This document shows, one piece after another, positions 11,601-23,446 of a DNA stretch of 64,000 nt. The stretch spans positions 2,728,001 through 2,792,000 of the forward strand of contig NC_135244.1 in assembly GCF_947623445.1 (NCBI RefSeq). The letters run 5' to 3'. The position numbers and the translations under genes were made by a program. This DNA comes from Clavelina lepadiformis. Lineage: Eukaryota > Chordata > Ascidiacea > Aplousobranchia > Clavelinidae. The notes under the pieces are model-generated. The model was given only the letters and a program-made list of their open reading frames with translations. It was not told the DNA's origin and did not search any database. How positions within the stretch are numbered: the first letter of the stretch is position 1; each line of letters begins with the position of its first letter.

Positions 11601-13233
11601 GGTGATGATCGTATCCCAGTAATAATAATTTTGTTTCGACGATGATCTTGTTTCTCTAATGGACATAATAAGAGCGCCTAGTTATAGATTTGTGACTGCC
11701 TTCTCTATTAAACGTCCACTACAGCACTGAATTGTTCCAGACGCAATGTTTTGCGTAAACCTGTTACGTAAGAGCTGACAACAAGGCTAAGAAAAGCTTG
11801 TCTGAAAAACGATATCGTGACTGACAAATCTTTACTGAGGCTGACTACGTGGTGTCGGCCTTTTACGTAACTTCAAACATAAATTTTTCTGCTTCCTCAT
11901 TCTATAGTCCTACAAATAAGACTTTGATAAACTGAGCACAAATTGTCACTGGGCTGTAAAAAACAAAGTGAAAAATGTCTTAAGATCGCGAGCACACTTC
12001 CTTGTCCAAACCGTGTCAGTTTGAAGCAAAGTTACGAAACCATCGTTCTTTGCCTTTTTAGGCGATAATGAATCATGACCACATGACCACAACCGGCTAT
12101 GGGAGATGCACACATCTAATAACTTTTAATCTAAAAGATGACATGGAACACACGTAGCTTAGCCTTTATGTAAAACAAGATCCATAACAGCGATTCTCAA
12201 CCTGGGACCCGTCTGTGCATTTTCAAATGCAATTTTTCTAGTCTATATTCTATATTAAACTCTATTGAACCGAATCACTGGCGGAATAACTGATACACCC
12301 AAGAACCTGGCGAAGGAGCATTTGGGAAAAGCAGAGGCGCCCTTGGTGGAGCAAATTCCACCTAAAGCCAGAAGAGCTCAAATCAAAGAGTCAATGGCAT
12401 CTCAAAAGAAAGAAAACAACGGCAAACCACTTGCATGGTTTGTCCATAAAACTTTATGGAATTCCAAAACAGTAGTCCATAGAGTCACCCAGAGTCGATT
12501 ACGACTGAGTGGGACCTGATGATGATGATGACTCTATGTATTAACACAGGAAAGGTTTTGTGTTGCAGAATTTATGTACTAAATAACAGTAAAACTTTAA
12601 AGAAGAATGGTATGATTTGGATGAGAAGATTTATTGCAGTCCTTTAGGGACGACTCTGTACTACGACCCGTAATATTATAAATTAAATGAGTTTTTGGAA
12701 TATTATTATAAGAGAGGTCAAAAATTCTTTTACGGGCTCTGTTAGAGAAGAAAGGTCGGTACCACTGGTCTATGGTGCGGTTATCCGTATTTTCCATGAT
12801 AGATGTTGACAGGAAGTATGTCACAAAACTTATTATGACGCATGTTACAGATACGGGCCTTACGCAATGGAAGCTCAGAAAACCTAGCTGATTCTTGCAA
12901 AAAACATTACAGTAGAGTTATAAAGCCTTAAAAAATGATGTATAGGGCGCAGCGAAATTGTACGCCTTAAGTAGTCAACTACTGTATGTATGTAAATATG
13001 AGAACGGAATTCATTTCGAGGCGTTTTTGAAGCATGAAAGCGCAAAATATGGACTTTAACCACGGACGAAATAATGGACTTCAACCAACGATTTAGTAAT
13101 ATTCTTACTCATGTGATTACCTCTACCAATAGTTGCTGTCGTTCGCAGACGTCTCATCAATTGCTTAAACAGCTAAATCGAAGATAGACCTCTATGTCTA
13201 TGCATTACTGTAGGGCGTAGGCTACTACAGATG
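8634..13233. other. Intergenic; NPC1 upstream DNA and transposon scraps
   Basis: No gene is supported. The 5' part should hold the NPC1 promoter and any 5' exon, which I could not locate. A very AT-rich stretch with short palindromes lies at about 8698-8750. A 92-codon cysteine-containing open stretch on the minus strand at 9053-9388 has no family I recognise. A sequence like a hAT element end starts near 12187, and 12265-12540 looks like a retroposon fragment. Confidence 0.5.
12265..12540 (+). repeat. Probable retroposon fragment with (TGA)n tail
   Basis: An open stretch of about 84 codons ends in AGAGTCGATTACGACTGAGT and then a short (TGA)n run at about 12518-12532. A unique body closed by a short microsatellite is typical of the 3' end of a LINE or SINE. 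There is no reverse transcriptase motif, so the family is unknown. The open frame is probably incidental. Confidence 0.35.
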
Positions 13234-14058
13234 CACTGTAAAAAATAACCTTAAAATTGCATACATTTTTATTTTATTTTACATAAAAACATATGTAGAT
13301 GTTTGTGACAGATAATTATGTGTTTTTTTACTAACACACTTCAGAATTTACAAAACATTTTCTGTTTTTTTATTTTTTTTTATGTATAACCATAAAACAT
13401 ATATTTGTTTGCAATTTTATGGTAAACTTATGTAACAGTACACTAAGAATAAAAATTAGAATTGATAAAAAAAATACAGTATTTCAATAGAGTAAAGCAA
13501 ATACAAATGTGGGCTCTATTTCTGTCATTAGGGCTGTAATACTAGGCTTATTGTTATTTATAAGATCGAAAACAAAACGATAATGAAAAAAATTTCTACC
13601 AAAACTACAACCACTTTTTGCAAATCCTTGACGTTCTTTTAAAAATTTCTTTAAGGTTAATTTGTATATTAACTTATTTATTCTATTTTTGTCCTGGAAT
13701 GAAATATATCAAAAAGATATGTAATTCATATTTTGTATGTAACCCATAGGCCTAAACGTACCATGAAATGCTTCCACAGGTTTATAGTCTTGGTTAAACT
13801 CTATAAAATTGTATAAACAACCATTTTTTGAATTAAATTAACGTTTAAAGTTAATTTTTGTTTCCCTTGTTCCAAATTATGATATTTCCAATTCTTCAGA
13901 AAAAAATGTTTAGATTTTTATGTTCTTTCTCTGAAAACTGCTGCTGCACGTGGCATGCGTCTATGAGTTCTGCTTTGGGTTTGGTCAGGTTTGATGCACT
14001 GTATCTAATAACAGAACTACACAGGAAAAAAAAGTGACTGAATGCGTTCCAAAAAAAT

Positions 14059-14177
14059 GGTTATGAATATCCCGGTATTTAGCCACTACCAGCTGGATAA
14101 ATACAGTCCTTCTTGCGGCTAAATACTAGTCTGAAACGACTAAATCCTTTCCAATCGTGTTTGGTTATGAATATCCC
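14059..14177 (+). repeat. Short local direct repeat
   Basis: The 15-mer GGTTATGAATATCCC occurs at 14059-14073 and again at 14163-14177. GGCTAAATACT-like and GCTAAATACTC-like words lie between and after the copies, suggesting two diverged copies of a unit of roughly 100 bp inside the larger element. The rest of 13254-14928 shows nothing I can name. Confidence 0.4.
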
Positions 14178-14928
14178 CATATTCAGCCGCGAGCGTCCTA
14201 GTTAATGTAAACCTGGCTAAATACTCGCCCATATAGAACGTAGACCAGCCTGGGATTCCCTGGCTTAATCCATGCCAATTGAAATGTCGCACTTGAACAT
14301 CACGTGACCAAAATGCATAATTACCAGTCTGACAAAATTTTAATTATGTATCCTTCCAAAAAAGTCAAAGAAAAGAAAAAGCGATTACTTTCAAAATTCA
14401 CAATCGGCTTGATGCCGTCTACCACAAGCTACGAGAACGAAACTAAGGAAAATGGCATATAGTCAACTAAAAACTATATAGGCTACAAATGCAATAATAA
14501 TAAAGTTTTTACAATAAACTTAAAGAAGGCAAACAAACATTCCTCGTTTCGAAATACTGTAATGTAAACATTCAAGCGAAATTATTATTATTTAAAATTA
14601 TTATTTTGGTTAATGTAATAAAACCGTATATTGCATATGATGCAACAAGTAAAGACATTCGGACAAGAAATAAAACTTTGAGAATTCATAATTAGAAATA
14701 AAATGTAATTAGGCTATACATGACCCATATTCACACAACGTTGGAAAATTGAAAACTGAAGAAGTAGCCAATTTTTGCGATCGCCCCACAACTTTTTACC
14801 TGCAGCAGGATATGCTAAATCCAGGATAAAATGCACACAAAGCAGAGATAATAGACACAAAAAATTTCAGATTTTCCTAAAACAACAAATTGCAATTGGT
14901 CAACAACAACTGATCCGGGTCCCGGATC

Positions 14929-15769
14929 TCATTTAGTACCTGCACACAACTTATGTGGCTGATTTCGATCTTTAACGAGCTTTACGCTTCCATCATTCAT
15001 AAGCTTGATGACAGTAGATAGCTCTTTAGGAGAAGAAACTGCTTCTAGTTGGTTCATAACTTTGGAAAATTCCATTAGGCATACACACCCTGTTTCACAG
15101 CACAATGACTTTCCCTCGATGAAATTACAAAATCGCAACCGGCACTTGTTCACCATGTTTTCTTTAGAGGAATATCCAAAGAATATAGCAATGTCGGTTA
15201 TGCACTGCAAAAATAGAGAAAACGTTACAACAATAACGTTGACACGATTTTGTATCTTATGTTTACTAACGACAAAAAGCAGAGCCTGTTGTTTAAATTT
15301 TATGCTTAAGTTAATGAAATATCAGTTAAAATCACACTTACCTTTTCTTTCAACTTGTATGATGGGTACTTTTCTAAAGTCTTTGCAGTGCGTTCGTCAC
15401 CAGGAAATTTTTTGATAACTTCCATCCTCCTCTTGATCGCTATTAATGACATTTCTTCCGCCTCGTTTGCGTGATTTTTCTTTTTCAGAAGTGGCGTCAT
15501 TGTGAATTTATTTAAGGCTGCCATTTGGTTGTTGAATCGCTTTCGGATATGGGCAAATGAACAGGGCTTCACTGCCACAATGAAAATACAAAATCTTGTT
15601 TGTTAGATCCTAACTCACAACAAACCACTGCTCACCTCCACCAAAAACTGCTCCATCGCTGTTCCAAAAAATCTTTCAAGAAGTCTTCTGTCTTTGAGAC
15701 TGAATGGACTGATATTAGTTCCAACTTCTTGAAGAGATGAAGGCAGATCGTGTACTGTGATTGTGGCAA
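14929..15769 (-). CDS. Unrecognised spliced gene inside the CACTA-like element (partial)
   Basis: Three minus-strand exons join in frame: 15769-15636 (ATITVHDLPSSLQEVGTN and onward), 15566-15342 (PCSFAHIRKRFNNQMAALNK and onward), then 15204-14929, ending in a stop. Donors are GTGAGC and GTAAGT, and acceptors are CAG or AAG. The first exon starts in phase 1, so upstream exons are missing; an open stretch at 17935-18135 might be one. The product is basic, with a cysteine-rich final exon (KSLCCETGCVCLMEFSK). I do not recognise the family. Its place inside the transposon suggests an accessory element gene rather than a host gene. Acceptor choice for the middle exon was made only to keep the reading phase. 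Confidence 0.5.
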
Positions 15770-18700
15770 CTGCAAAGTGCACATATTGTAAATTATTCGT
15801 TAAAATGGTAACGCTTATAAATCCTCTATATTTTTTTTTAAACTATGATAAATTATTTCAATTGCGCAAAATATAGCACTATAAAAATTACAAACTTGTA
15901 CACAATACATATATAATAGGTATGTATTTTTATTATAGTATGTATTACAGTAGCCATGGCAGTTACCAACGTAATGAAATATAATAACGCAAAAGCAGTG
16001 CAGTAATCACAAACTTTGCTTTTTAAAAATAAAGACAGGTTTACATTTTTGACCGTAAAACTAAGGGCTATAATTTTGGAACAAGTTGCAAAATTTACTA
16101 AGTTTACGTTAGCATTAAATCTCTAATACAGTACTCAAATACAATGCATATTATATCTATTGTAATCAAATTTAGTGTGTACACCAGTAACACCACCAAT
16201 TAACGCTGCGTAAACCGACTTTTACATAATAAAGTAATTTAATCATTTAATATCACGGAGCTCGTTCCTCGTGTTGGTACAACAGAATGTAAATCGATTC
16301 ATTTTTGGCCGGACAACAGCCAGACATATGTGCAAATGGAGTATATTGAACGTTTTGAATTAGCTTTGGTAATGCTACTGATCAGTGTTTTACATAAAAA
16401 TATGCCCCTCCGGTCTCCTTCATAACAATGTCGCAAAGCTTGAAAATAGTTCGCAACGGTTCATGGTTGCAAAATAAAACAGTCTTGGCTACATTACAAA
16501 GCTTTTTTGTATTAGCAATCGCACGCAATTCAAGCATTACTGCGTTATGTGTAATGTCGTCGTCGTCCTCTGTTTTTGCTTTTTCTACGAATCATTGATT
16601 ACGCATGGAATCACTCTGGGATCAAGTGCGAAGTAAAAACGTAACGCGTAACTCACCACCGGCAGGCGAAATTAGTTACAAGGAAGTCTTGCAAACGGAG
16701 CAGAAAGCTTTTGAAACTAAGTTGTTTTGAACAGCAATAGAAGTTTTAAGTTTAATAACTTTGCTCCCACAAGTTATGAAGTTTTACAATAAAAATGGAA
16801 TAATCGGTTGCCGCAAAACAAAATGCCACATATGTGATGCCTGGAAAAACAACAGAATTGCCAATAAACCTTCAATCCCTTTAATGAAAGCTTCATGCAA
16901 ACCATTCTTGAAAGCGAAATTTCGTAACCAAGGGTCCATCTCTGCAGTGTGGTGTTTGAAAAGAAAGTATTACTAGACTTGTGTAAGACATCATCCGCAA
17001 AGTTGTCTTTTATTGGTTGGATTGTTGGATACTTCCCAACTTATTTTGAGACTTTTTTCTTTCCGGCTAAATATACTCCAGGTCTACCCAATTCTCTCAA
17101 CTTCCTTTTTCGTGGCCAGTTAGTTTGCCTGCATGTAATCGTTAGCCGCAATACTTTATGCATAGTTCTCCAAAAACTTGGTTTTGTGTGCTAAATCATG
17201 AAGCTCTTTATTTGTAGAAACTGTACCAGCTATCAGATCTCAAATTATGCATGCAATTCGATTCGACTTTACCACAACCATTTGAGGAAACATGTTCGCG
17301 ACTCTAGTTTTCGTTACGCTTGTCAAATTGAAAATTACAGGAAGAGATAAAAATTCCAATTCCCTGGCACAACCTAAAAAATAAAAATTGTCCAAGGAAA
17401 GTAAGTCTGGGTGCAAACAACCTCAACCCAGAGATTATGTTTATGTAATTGACCTTACCCCAAACTCAAAATGGCATCAAACTTGCTTTACCTCAACACC
17501 AAAACACAAACAAGCAAACCTACCTTGAACATTTTTGTTGTGATTGTTAGCCTAGATGTCGTATTTTTTTGTGAAAAGTGAATGAAGTATTCGTAGCACT
17601 TGTGTGCGTTGACATTTCCGGATTATTTAAAAAAAGCCTTTACCATTTGGGGAAAATAATTTGGGTAATGAAATTTGTAAAAAAATCTTTTAAGTTCCTT
17701 CGTCCTTTTACAGCCTTGCATTTAGTAAAAAACTCATGAAATTATGGCATTGCAGGGATAAGAAAGGTTTTAAACAGTGACGAAATGTCACCATCTAAAT
17801 ATTAATGTGGTGTTTATCGCGGTAACAGCAACTATTAAGCCGGTAACTCCGACTGTGTCAAGTGGCTGAATATATTACGTGACACGAATGACATTAAGCC
17901 ACTTGTTTTGCACTTGTAACGAAGTAAACGCCAATCACATCGTACACTGGGTTTTATTTAGCCATAATTGTTTCCAATGCATCGGTGGTGCGTAGTTAGC
18001 CATAAAAAGGCGTTGCGAACTGTATGTAGGCAGGTTTATGGTACTTGGACCAAAATAAGGCGTGGAGAGTGTTTTTTTGGACGAAAGTGGCATTTTATTA
18101 GTCAATGATGAAAATTGTGGACTATTATCAGTCACTATTTTTTCCTGTGTAGGCTAGGCTATATGAGGTTGTATACTTGTACCCAACTTAGGAATATACG
18201 AAGTTGTAAAACCATTAGGAGAACTTTGTTGCTCTAAATCTTGTAATTTGACTGACTATTTTCCACTGAATGCTTACAAGGTCAATAGAAAAAGGTTTCT
18301 CATTTTAAAGCATGCGGTTATTTGAGCATTTCACATCTGCTTCAGCACTATACCAATTAGTGAATTATACACAACAGGTGTATATTTAAGGAGGCTTCAA
18401 ACACCAAAAAATACCATGCAATATTTGTTTGTTTTATTATACAGTGAATTTATTAAAAGACTAGTTACTAGAAAAATTCTGCATGGGACTCTCTGAAATT
18501 TTGCATGTCAATTTAGTATGCTTTGGACTACCATTTCGTAAAATGCAATCAAAAAACATGAATAAAACTTGTTTAACATAGGCGAAAAATCTAGAATTTT
18601 TGGCCTAAAATCGACTACCTAATTTGTCCTACTTTCATGCCATTTTTTAACCTAATTCTGCACGCAACCTGGGACATTGAAGCACGCCAACTGCTAGGCC

Positions 18701-18983
18701 AGACGTAAGAGTCTAACAAAATCAGAGAAATCTTTAATTTTAAGTGTTTGCTGCCTCCTTAGTGGTTTTGTTGTACATTGAAATTTTGGCATACCATTTA
18801 TTGTTTTATTTGCGAAACAAAACTCACTGTCATTAAGTTACTTTGAAAAGTTGACTAATATAAATGATTGATTGATGATAATATTTGTTTTCATTTTACG
18901 TTACGACTATTTTCATGATTAGTGTATGTACATTTTAGGTTATATGAGATATGATTAGGTTTTTTAAATTGTTTTACTGTAAT
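15770..18983. other. Non-coding interior of the CACTA-like element
   Basis: No gene is supported. Several short open stretches (16761-17194 on plus, 17935-18135 on minus) could be leftover or unplaced exons of the element's genes, but they carry no recognised domain. Confidence 0.4.
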
Positions 18984-20239
18984 ATGGAATCACCTGCGGA
19001 AGACCTTAGTGGCAGTGAAAATGACAGATTCATTAGTGAAGCATTGCCAAATATTCATTTTATACATAAAAGCAAGTTACTGTCCACCGTTGCAAGTCTT
19101 GGTGTGGAAAGTTTAGCTGATCTTTCTTTTCTAAAAGAGGAAAACTTAAGCATACTTCAGCCAATCAAACGGCGCAAGCTATTGATCTACATTCATAGTA
19201 ATGCGCATCTACGAAAAGTAATCAATGAAAATAAGCTTGACATTTACAAATTGAAAGAAGAGTGGCCTATACTTTTCGGAAAAGTTGGGATGATGGTACA
19301 TTACAAGAGGCTTACCCAAGTTTCCTTAGATCAGTTTCAAATTATTTTTCAAAATCAACTGCAGCGATTGTTGCAGTTTATGCAAGCACAACAGCTAAAA
19401 ATGCAGATTTGCATAGAATTATCTTTGATGTCAATTTGGCAAAAGAAAAGGTTGATGCAGATACAGATGTAGATATAATTGGTGTAGTAATTATGCTCTG
19501 TAAGTACTTCCATGAAGATCCAAATGAACTTTTGTTAAAGGTGAGCACCACTAATGTCGATACAGATGTCTAATTTATGAAAATAATTTGAAAGTTATGG
19601 TTTACTGATATGTTGATTCGTAATCCAGTAAGAAACATTTGATTGTATAAGACTCATAGTACACTAAAAATATTTTTCTTTGAAGGAAGATGAAGATGTG
19701 CCGTTGAACCCTTGCATTGTGGCACATGGTAATTAATTTGACTATTTTTGTGTGTTATCAGTTGTAGTGCATTACTGTACTGTACTTTGCCTTTTGTTAG
19801 GGCCAGATGTGTTAACCTCAAAAAGGTTTTACATTTTTGTGGACAAGAAGTGTGCTTTTGACTACATCAATTCTGCCCTTGAAGCTGTCACCTTACCATC
19901 TGCATGCTACTACGTGTTTAATGTAAGGTATCCTGAAGAAGTAAGCGCGACTCTGGAATTACTGCAAAGGTTAGTTCACGAGTATCTGTACCTTGTCACC
20001 ATTGTTATTGTAAGCGGTAGCAGATATTTGTTTGTTGTTTCTACTGTTTATTTAAAAAATAGAATGCATTTTAGCTTGTTGACATCAAAGTATTTTTTGC
20101 TTTCAGAAATTTTGCTAATATTGACCCACTACATGGGAGCAAAACTAAGCATCCTGGCAAAAAAGCACGGAAAAAAGGAATTAATGGCAAACTGCTATCT
20201 TTCTACAACGCAATAAATAACTTCGAAGTACTTGTGTAA
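18984..20239 (+). pseudogene. Broken SAM-domain (SAMD3-like) transposon-associated gene
   Basis: Four exons can be traced: 18984-19541, 19686-19728, 19801-19969 and 20107-20239 (TAA). Their splice sites keep phase after the first exon. Exon 1 begins with a SAM-like helix bundle (SLGVESLADLSFLKEENLS...PIKRRKLL). It then meets a frame break near 19264: EEWP is read in one frame, while the expected continuation YTFRKSWDDGTLQEAYPSFL is in the next frame, as if one base were lost. Later exons give the conserved PLNPCIVAHG, RFYIFVDKK and YYVFNVRYPEE segments. Proteins with this order are common, poorly characterised, multicopy genes in fish and marine invertebrates, often annotated SAMD3-like. The frameshift makes this copy a likely pseudogene; a sequencing error is the alternative. 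Confidence 0.62.
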
Positions 20240-20369
20240 GAATAGTTGTGACCAGACATTTCTGTCAAGTATTTCTGTTTTACCTGACCATTTTTCTTCG
20301 AGGACAATGTTGTTATTTGCATGTGATTTATACAGTTAGAAAATTGATTAGTCTGATGTAAAGTAGTTT

Positions 20370-20642
20370 GAGCACATTTTGTTTCATCGAAATGTGCATA
20401 ACTATGTGTTTAAATGTGGTGCTGATGACTGCAACCCAAACTTCAGGAAGTATATATCACTTGTGTCTTACTATAAAAGAAAGCATAAGACAAAACCATA
20501 TCAAAGAACTTTTACTGAATCTGACATTTCTTGTGATTTGTATAAACGTGCACAGCCTGATTGTACTCTGAAATTTTTGAGTAACCAACTGTACAATATT
20601 GTAAAACATGTCAAGTGTCATATTTTCAATGGTGAACTATAA
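20370..20642 (+). pseudogene. C2H2 zinc-finger fragment near the right end of the element
   Basis: The translation holds a C2H2-like finger, KCGADDC...SYYKRKH. A second region follows with NIVKHVKCHIFNGEL before the stop, about 340 bp from the right terminus. Similar fingers occur at the N-terminus of transposon-encoded proteins. No catalytic domain follows, so this is a remnant of a longer gene, or a spliced exon whose partners are gone. Confidence 0.45.
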
Positions 20643-20988
20643 TTAACTGTCCGTATCACCACTGTCGTGCAAAGTAAAATAAATAAAAGTAATTGTAAAT
20701 AAAAGGCGGGTGATTGCTAGATTTACTTTTAATAAAGTAATGATTTTTGCATTAATACAGCTAATTATATGTAGAAAACATGTGTATAGGATCTGTAATA
20801 AACATACTATCATTAATATTTTAACAGTCTTATGCGTTAATTTACATAACGCGTTGTTTTCGGAAAAAACAAATTGCTTTGTGTAAAAGCACTTTACATC
20901 TTTTGAATGTAAAAATACATAATTTTGTATGGCGACACTGCTGCCATACATTTAGATGTAAACAAGAAAAAAATTTTTTTACAGTGTG

Positions 20989-22753
20989 GTACAAACCAAC
21001 AGCTTAACTTTCACTGCTAAATTACATCTTGTAATCTTCGCACGAAATTCCAAAGGTACAAGGAAACGGCTGTCTTCATTCCAGTAATTTGTGTAGTAAA
21101 CGATATTCTATGGAATTAATATCGATTTTGATATGCGACTTTAGAATGAAGTTTACAGATATAGACTCCTTAGCGCCATCTATGAGAAAAAGTTCTAGTT
21201 CGATAAAAATCCATCCACCAATTTCCGATTAAACAGGATCGCACTTAAAACTATCTACGAAAGTTTTACCAGTCATCAATAATTTTGTTATGAGATATAT
21301 TATATTAGCAACTGCAAAAAATTCCAGCAAATGTGATCTTGCCTGAATAAGCCTACGTTATATAGCCCATACGATGGGCCATAACGCCATGCTTTATAAC
21401 TTGAACTACTGCCTTCTGCCGTAAAAATGGAAGTGGGCCATGTGACATTTTAATATATTGGTATGGCGGTTAACTGAGGGTAAATATGCTTACCTGGTAA
21501 ATACGCTGAAGCCAACGCTGATGTAGACCTATAAAAATCGTTGCCATCCTCAGTAACTTATTTACAACACGTGATATAATCACTTATGTAACATGCAACG
21601 TTATTTGCTAATACATAAGCTAATTTATTTCATATTTTTAGCCGAGTTATTTTTCGAGCAGTCGCACGGTGTAGCCTACACAGTTCTAAAATATTAATTC
21701 ACCTAACCAGTACAAAATCGTTATTGTTATCTACCAAAGACTTCAGCTTGACAAGTTTTTTATCATTCAAAAGGTGATATACGGCCTCAAACGATGTATT
21801 ACATGCTTGATGACTACATTTTAAAAAGTTTTATGGGGCCATAGGCTTAAACTATATCAGCCAATGGTTGATCGGTTTTATATATCTGAAGAGAAAATAT
21901 TTCGATACCATGCCAGGTTAATAATTGAAACAATTTTTAATAGTTTACTATTTTTAAGTGAAATGAAACATTTACAGCTTTGGCAGTGCTATTGTTGTTT
22001 TTTAGCTTAGCCCATAATTTAATTACACAGAATCAAACTTCAGCTTTTTTATTTACAAAATTCATTTTGTTAACAAAATTGCACATCATTTTTATTAACA
22101 GGTAAAAGAAAATTTAAGTTGTTTAGCTAATGTGCTGCCATCAATCATGTTGCTACATATGAAATGCTAGTTTTGTCCACTTAGTCCAGCAACAGAAAAT
22201 CTTGAACGTCATCTAACGGCAACTACTGTAGGCTAGATCTCATTGTTCATATTTTGGTAAGAGCTAACAAATAACAATATTCTAATTATGTCATAAATTT
22301 ATTGGAACACTGCAAGTGTAGCAAATCTCATACAATATCATGATTGATGCAGTAAAAATGATCCATATACCACAGTATGACGAGACGAACAAAGATTAAA
22401 AAATTAAGATTGCAATGAAGTCAACGTAAACGAAATCGACAAAACCGTGCTGAAATACAAGCAAACGCAGTGGGAATAAAATCAAACGTCGCAAGAACGG
22501 CAAGTAATTCGTTGAACCAAATTGATATAATTTCAAACGTAGGCTATTTCCGAAAAATTAGACTACATTTTAAATTCCACTTTGAATATTTTTTTTGTCT
22601 ATGTTTTCAAGATGGCGTCGGACCAGTTACTCAAACAAACCAGCAAGCTCTTAATTGCATGTGATACATTTGTGAATTTGATGACAATTGACGGCCTTTT
22701 AGTAACTCAATCTAGCCACCAGTATCATTAATTAATTGGGTAATAAATTGAAA
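20989..22753. other. Intergenic, no gene seen
   Basis: AT-rich DNA between the CACTA-like element and the LTR retrotransposon. I see no coding exon, RNA gene or repeat with clear boundaries. Confidence 0.5.
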
Positions 22754-22757
22754 CTCG

Positions 22758-23446
22758 TGTGGGGATCATGATAGAATTGGCAATTAGTTATATAAATTGG
22801 CATTTGCATAAGTTTTTGCATTTTCTCCAGTTAGATAAAATTGAATATTTAGACAGCTGTGTTACACTTGGTAAATTCTGTTATTCAAACAAATTGTATT
22901 TCTAACTGACATATTGGACGCAGATATAAGCATTTCAAGTAGCATTGTTTTCACGGCGTAAAGTTTGAAGTGTACTTGATGAAACGTTTAGATGACGTAG
23001 AATGTATGCGATACGTGGTTTTAGGGTAGCAGTATAATAATAACATGGCGTTAGCTGATTGGCTGACGTGTATGATATAAAAGGTTAAGCTTGGTTCAAA
23101 GCGTCCTGGCTGCTCCGGCTGGCGAGGCTCTGCGAGGGCTTGTCCCTTCAGGACTTGCTAGTACTTCTCACGGTTTTTAGTTTTGGATCTGTTTTACGTT
23201 TTGGCTTATTCAGTATTGAATTCAAGTGATAGTTCTATTCAAAATGTGGAATGGTGATTAATTGGTTTCGATGTGACAACTTACTCGGACAATATAACAA
23301 TTAAACTTTATGAAGTTGGTGTTGATTTAAGAAGCAATATAGAGACAGTAAACGCAACGGAGTCAAAGACAATCATTAGCGGAGTCAAACAGTCAGACTT
23401 GGCTTAGGCCAGTCTAGAAATCAATCCACCACCCATTATTCCCATA
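22758..23446 (+). repeat. 5' LTR
   Basis: A 689-bp LTR. It contains a CCAAT-type GATTGG (about 23057) and TATAAAAG at 23076-23083, the likely U3 promoter. By eye it differs from the 3' LTR at only a few bases plus one 3-bp indel (CCACCACCC against CCACCC) near the 3' end. Confidence 0.88.

Larger units (their letters stand above)
13234..20986. mobile_element. CACTA/EnSpm-like DNA transposon, decayed
   Basis: The left end starts CACTGTAAAAAATA. The right end, read inward on the other strand, starts CACTGTAAAAAAAT, giving 12 identical terminal bases. The dinucleotide TG flanks both ends (13232-13233 and 20987-20988). Both subterminal regions repeat TTTACAT/ATGTAAA-type words. Length is 7,753 bp. 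Inside are a broken SAM-domain gene (18984-20239, +), a zinc-finger fragment (about 20370-20642, +) and a spliced minus-strand gene (14929-15769). No transposase catalytic region was recognised, so the copy is probably non-autonomous. CACTG ends and a short target duplication fit animal EnSpm/CACTA elements. A 2-bp duplication is weak evidence, and the ends could belong to two separate insertions. Confidence 0.55.

Noticed and set aside
15005-15415. 136-codon plus-strand open frame
   Set aside because: Antisense to the two minus-strand exons, which have clean splice sites and phase; it is a shadow frame.
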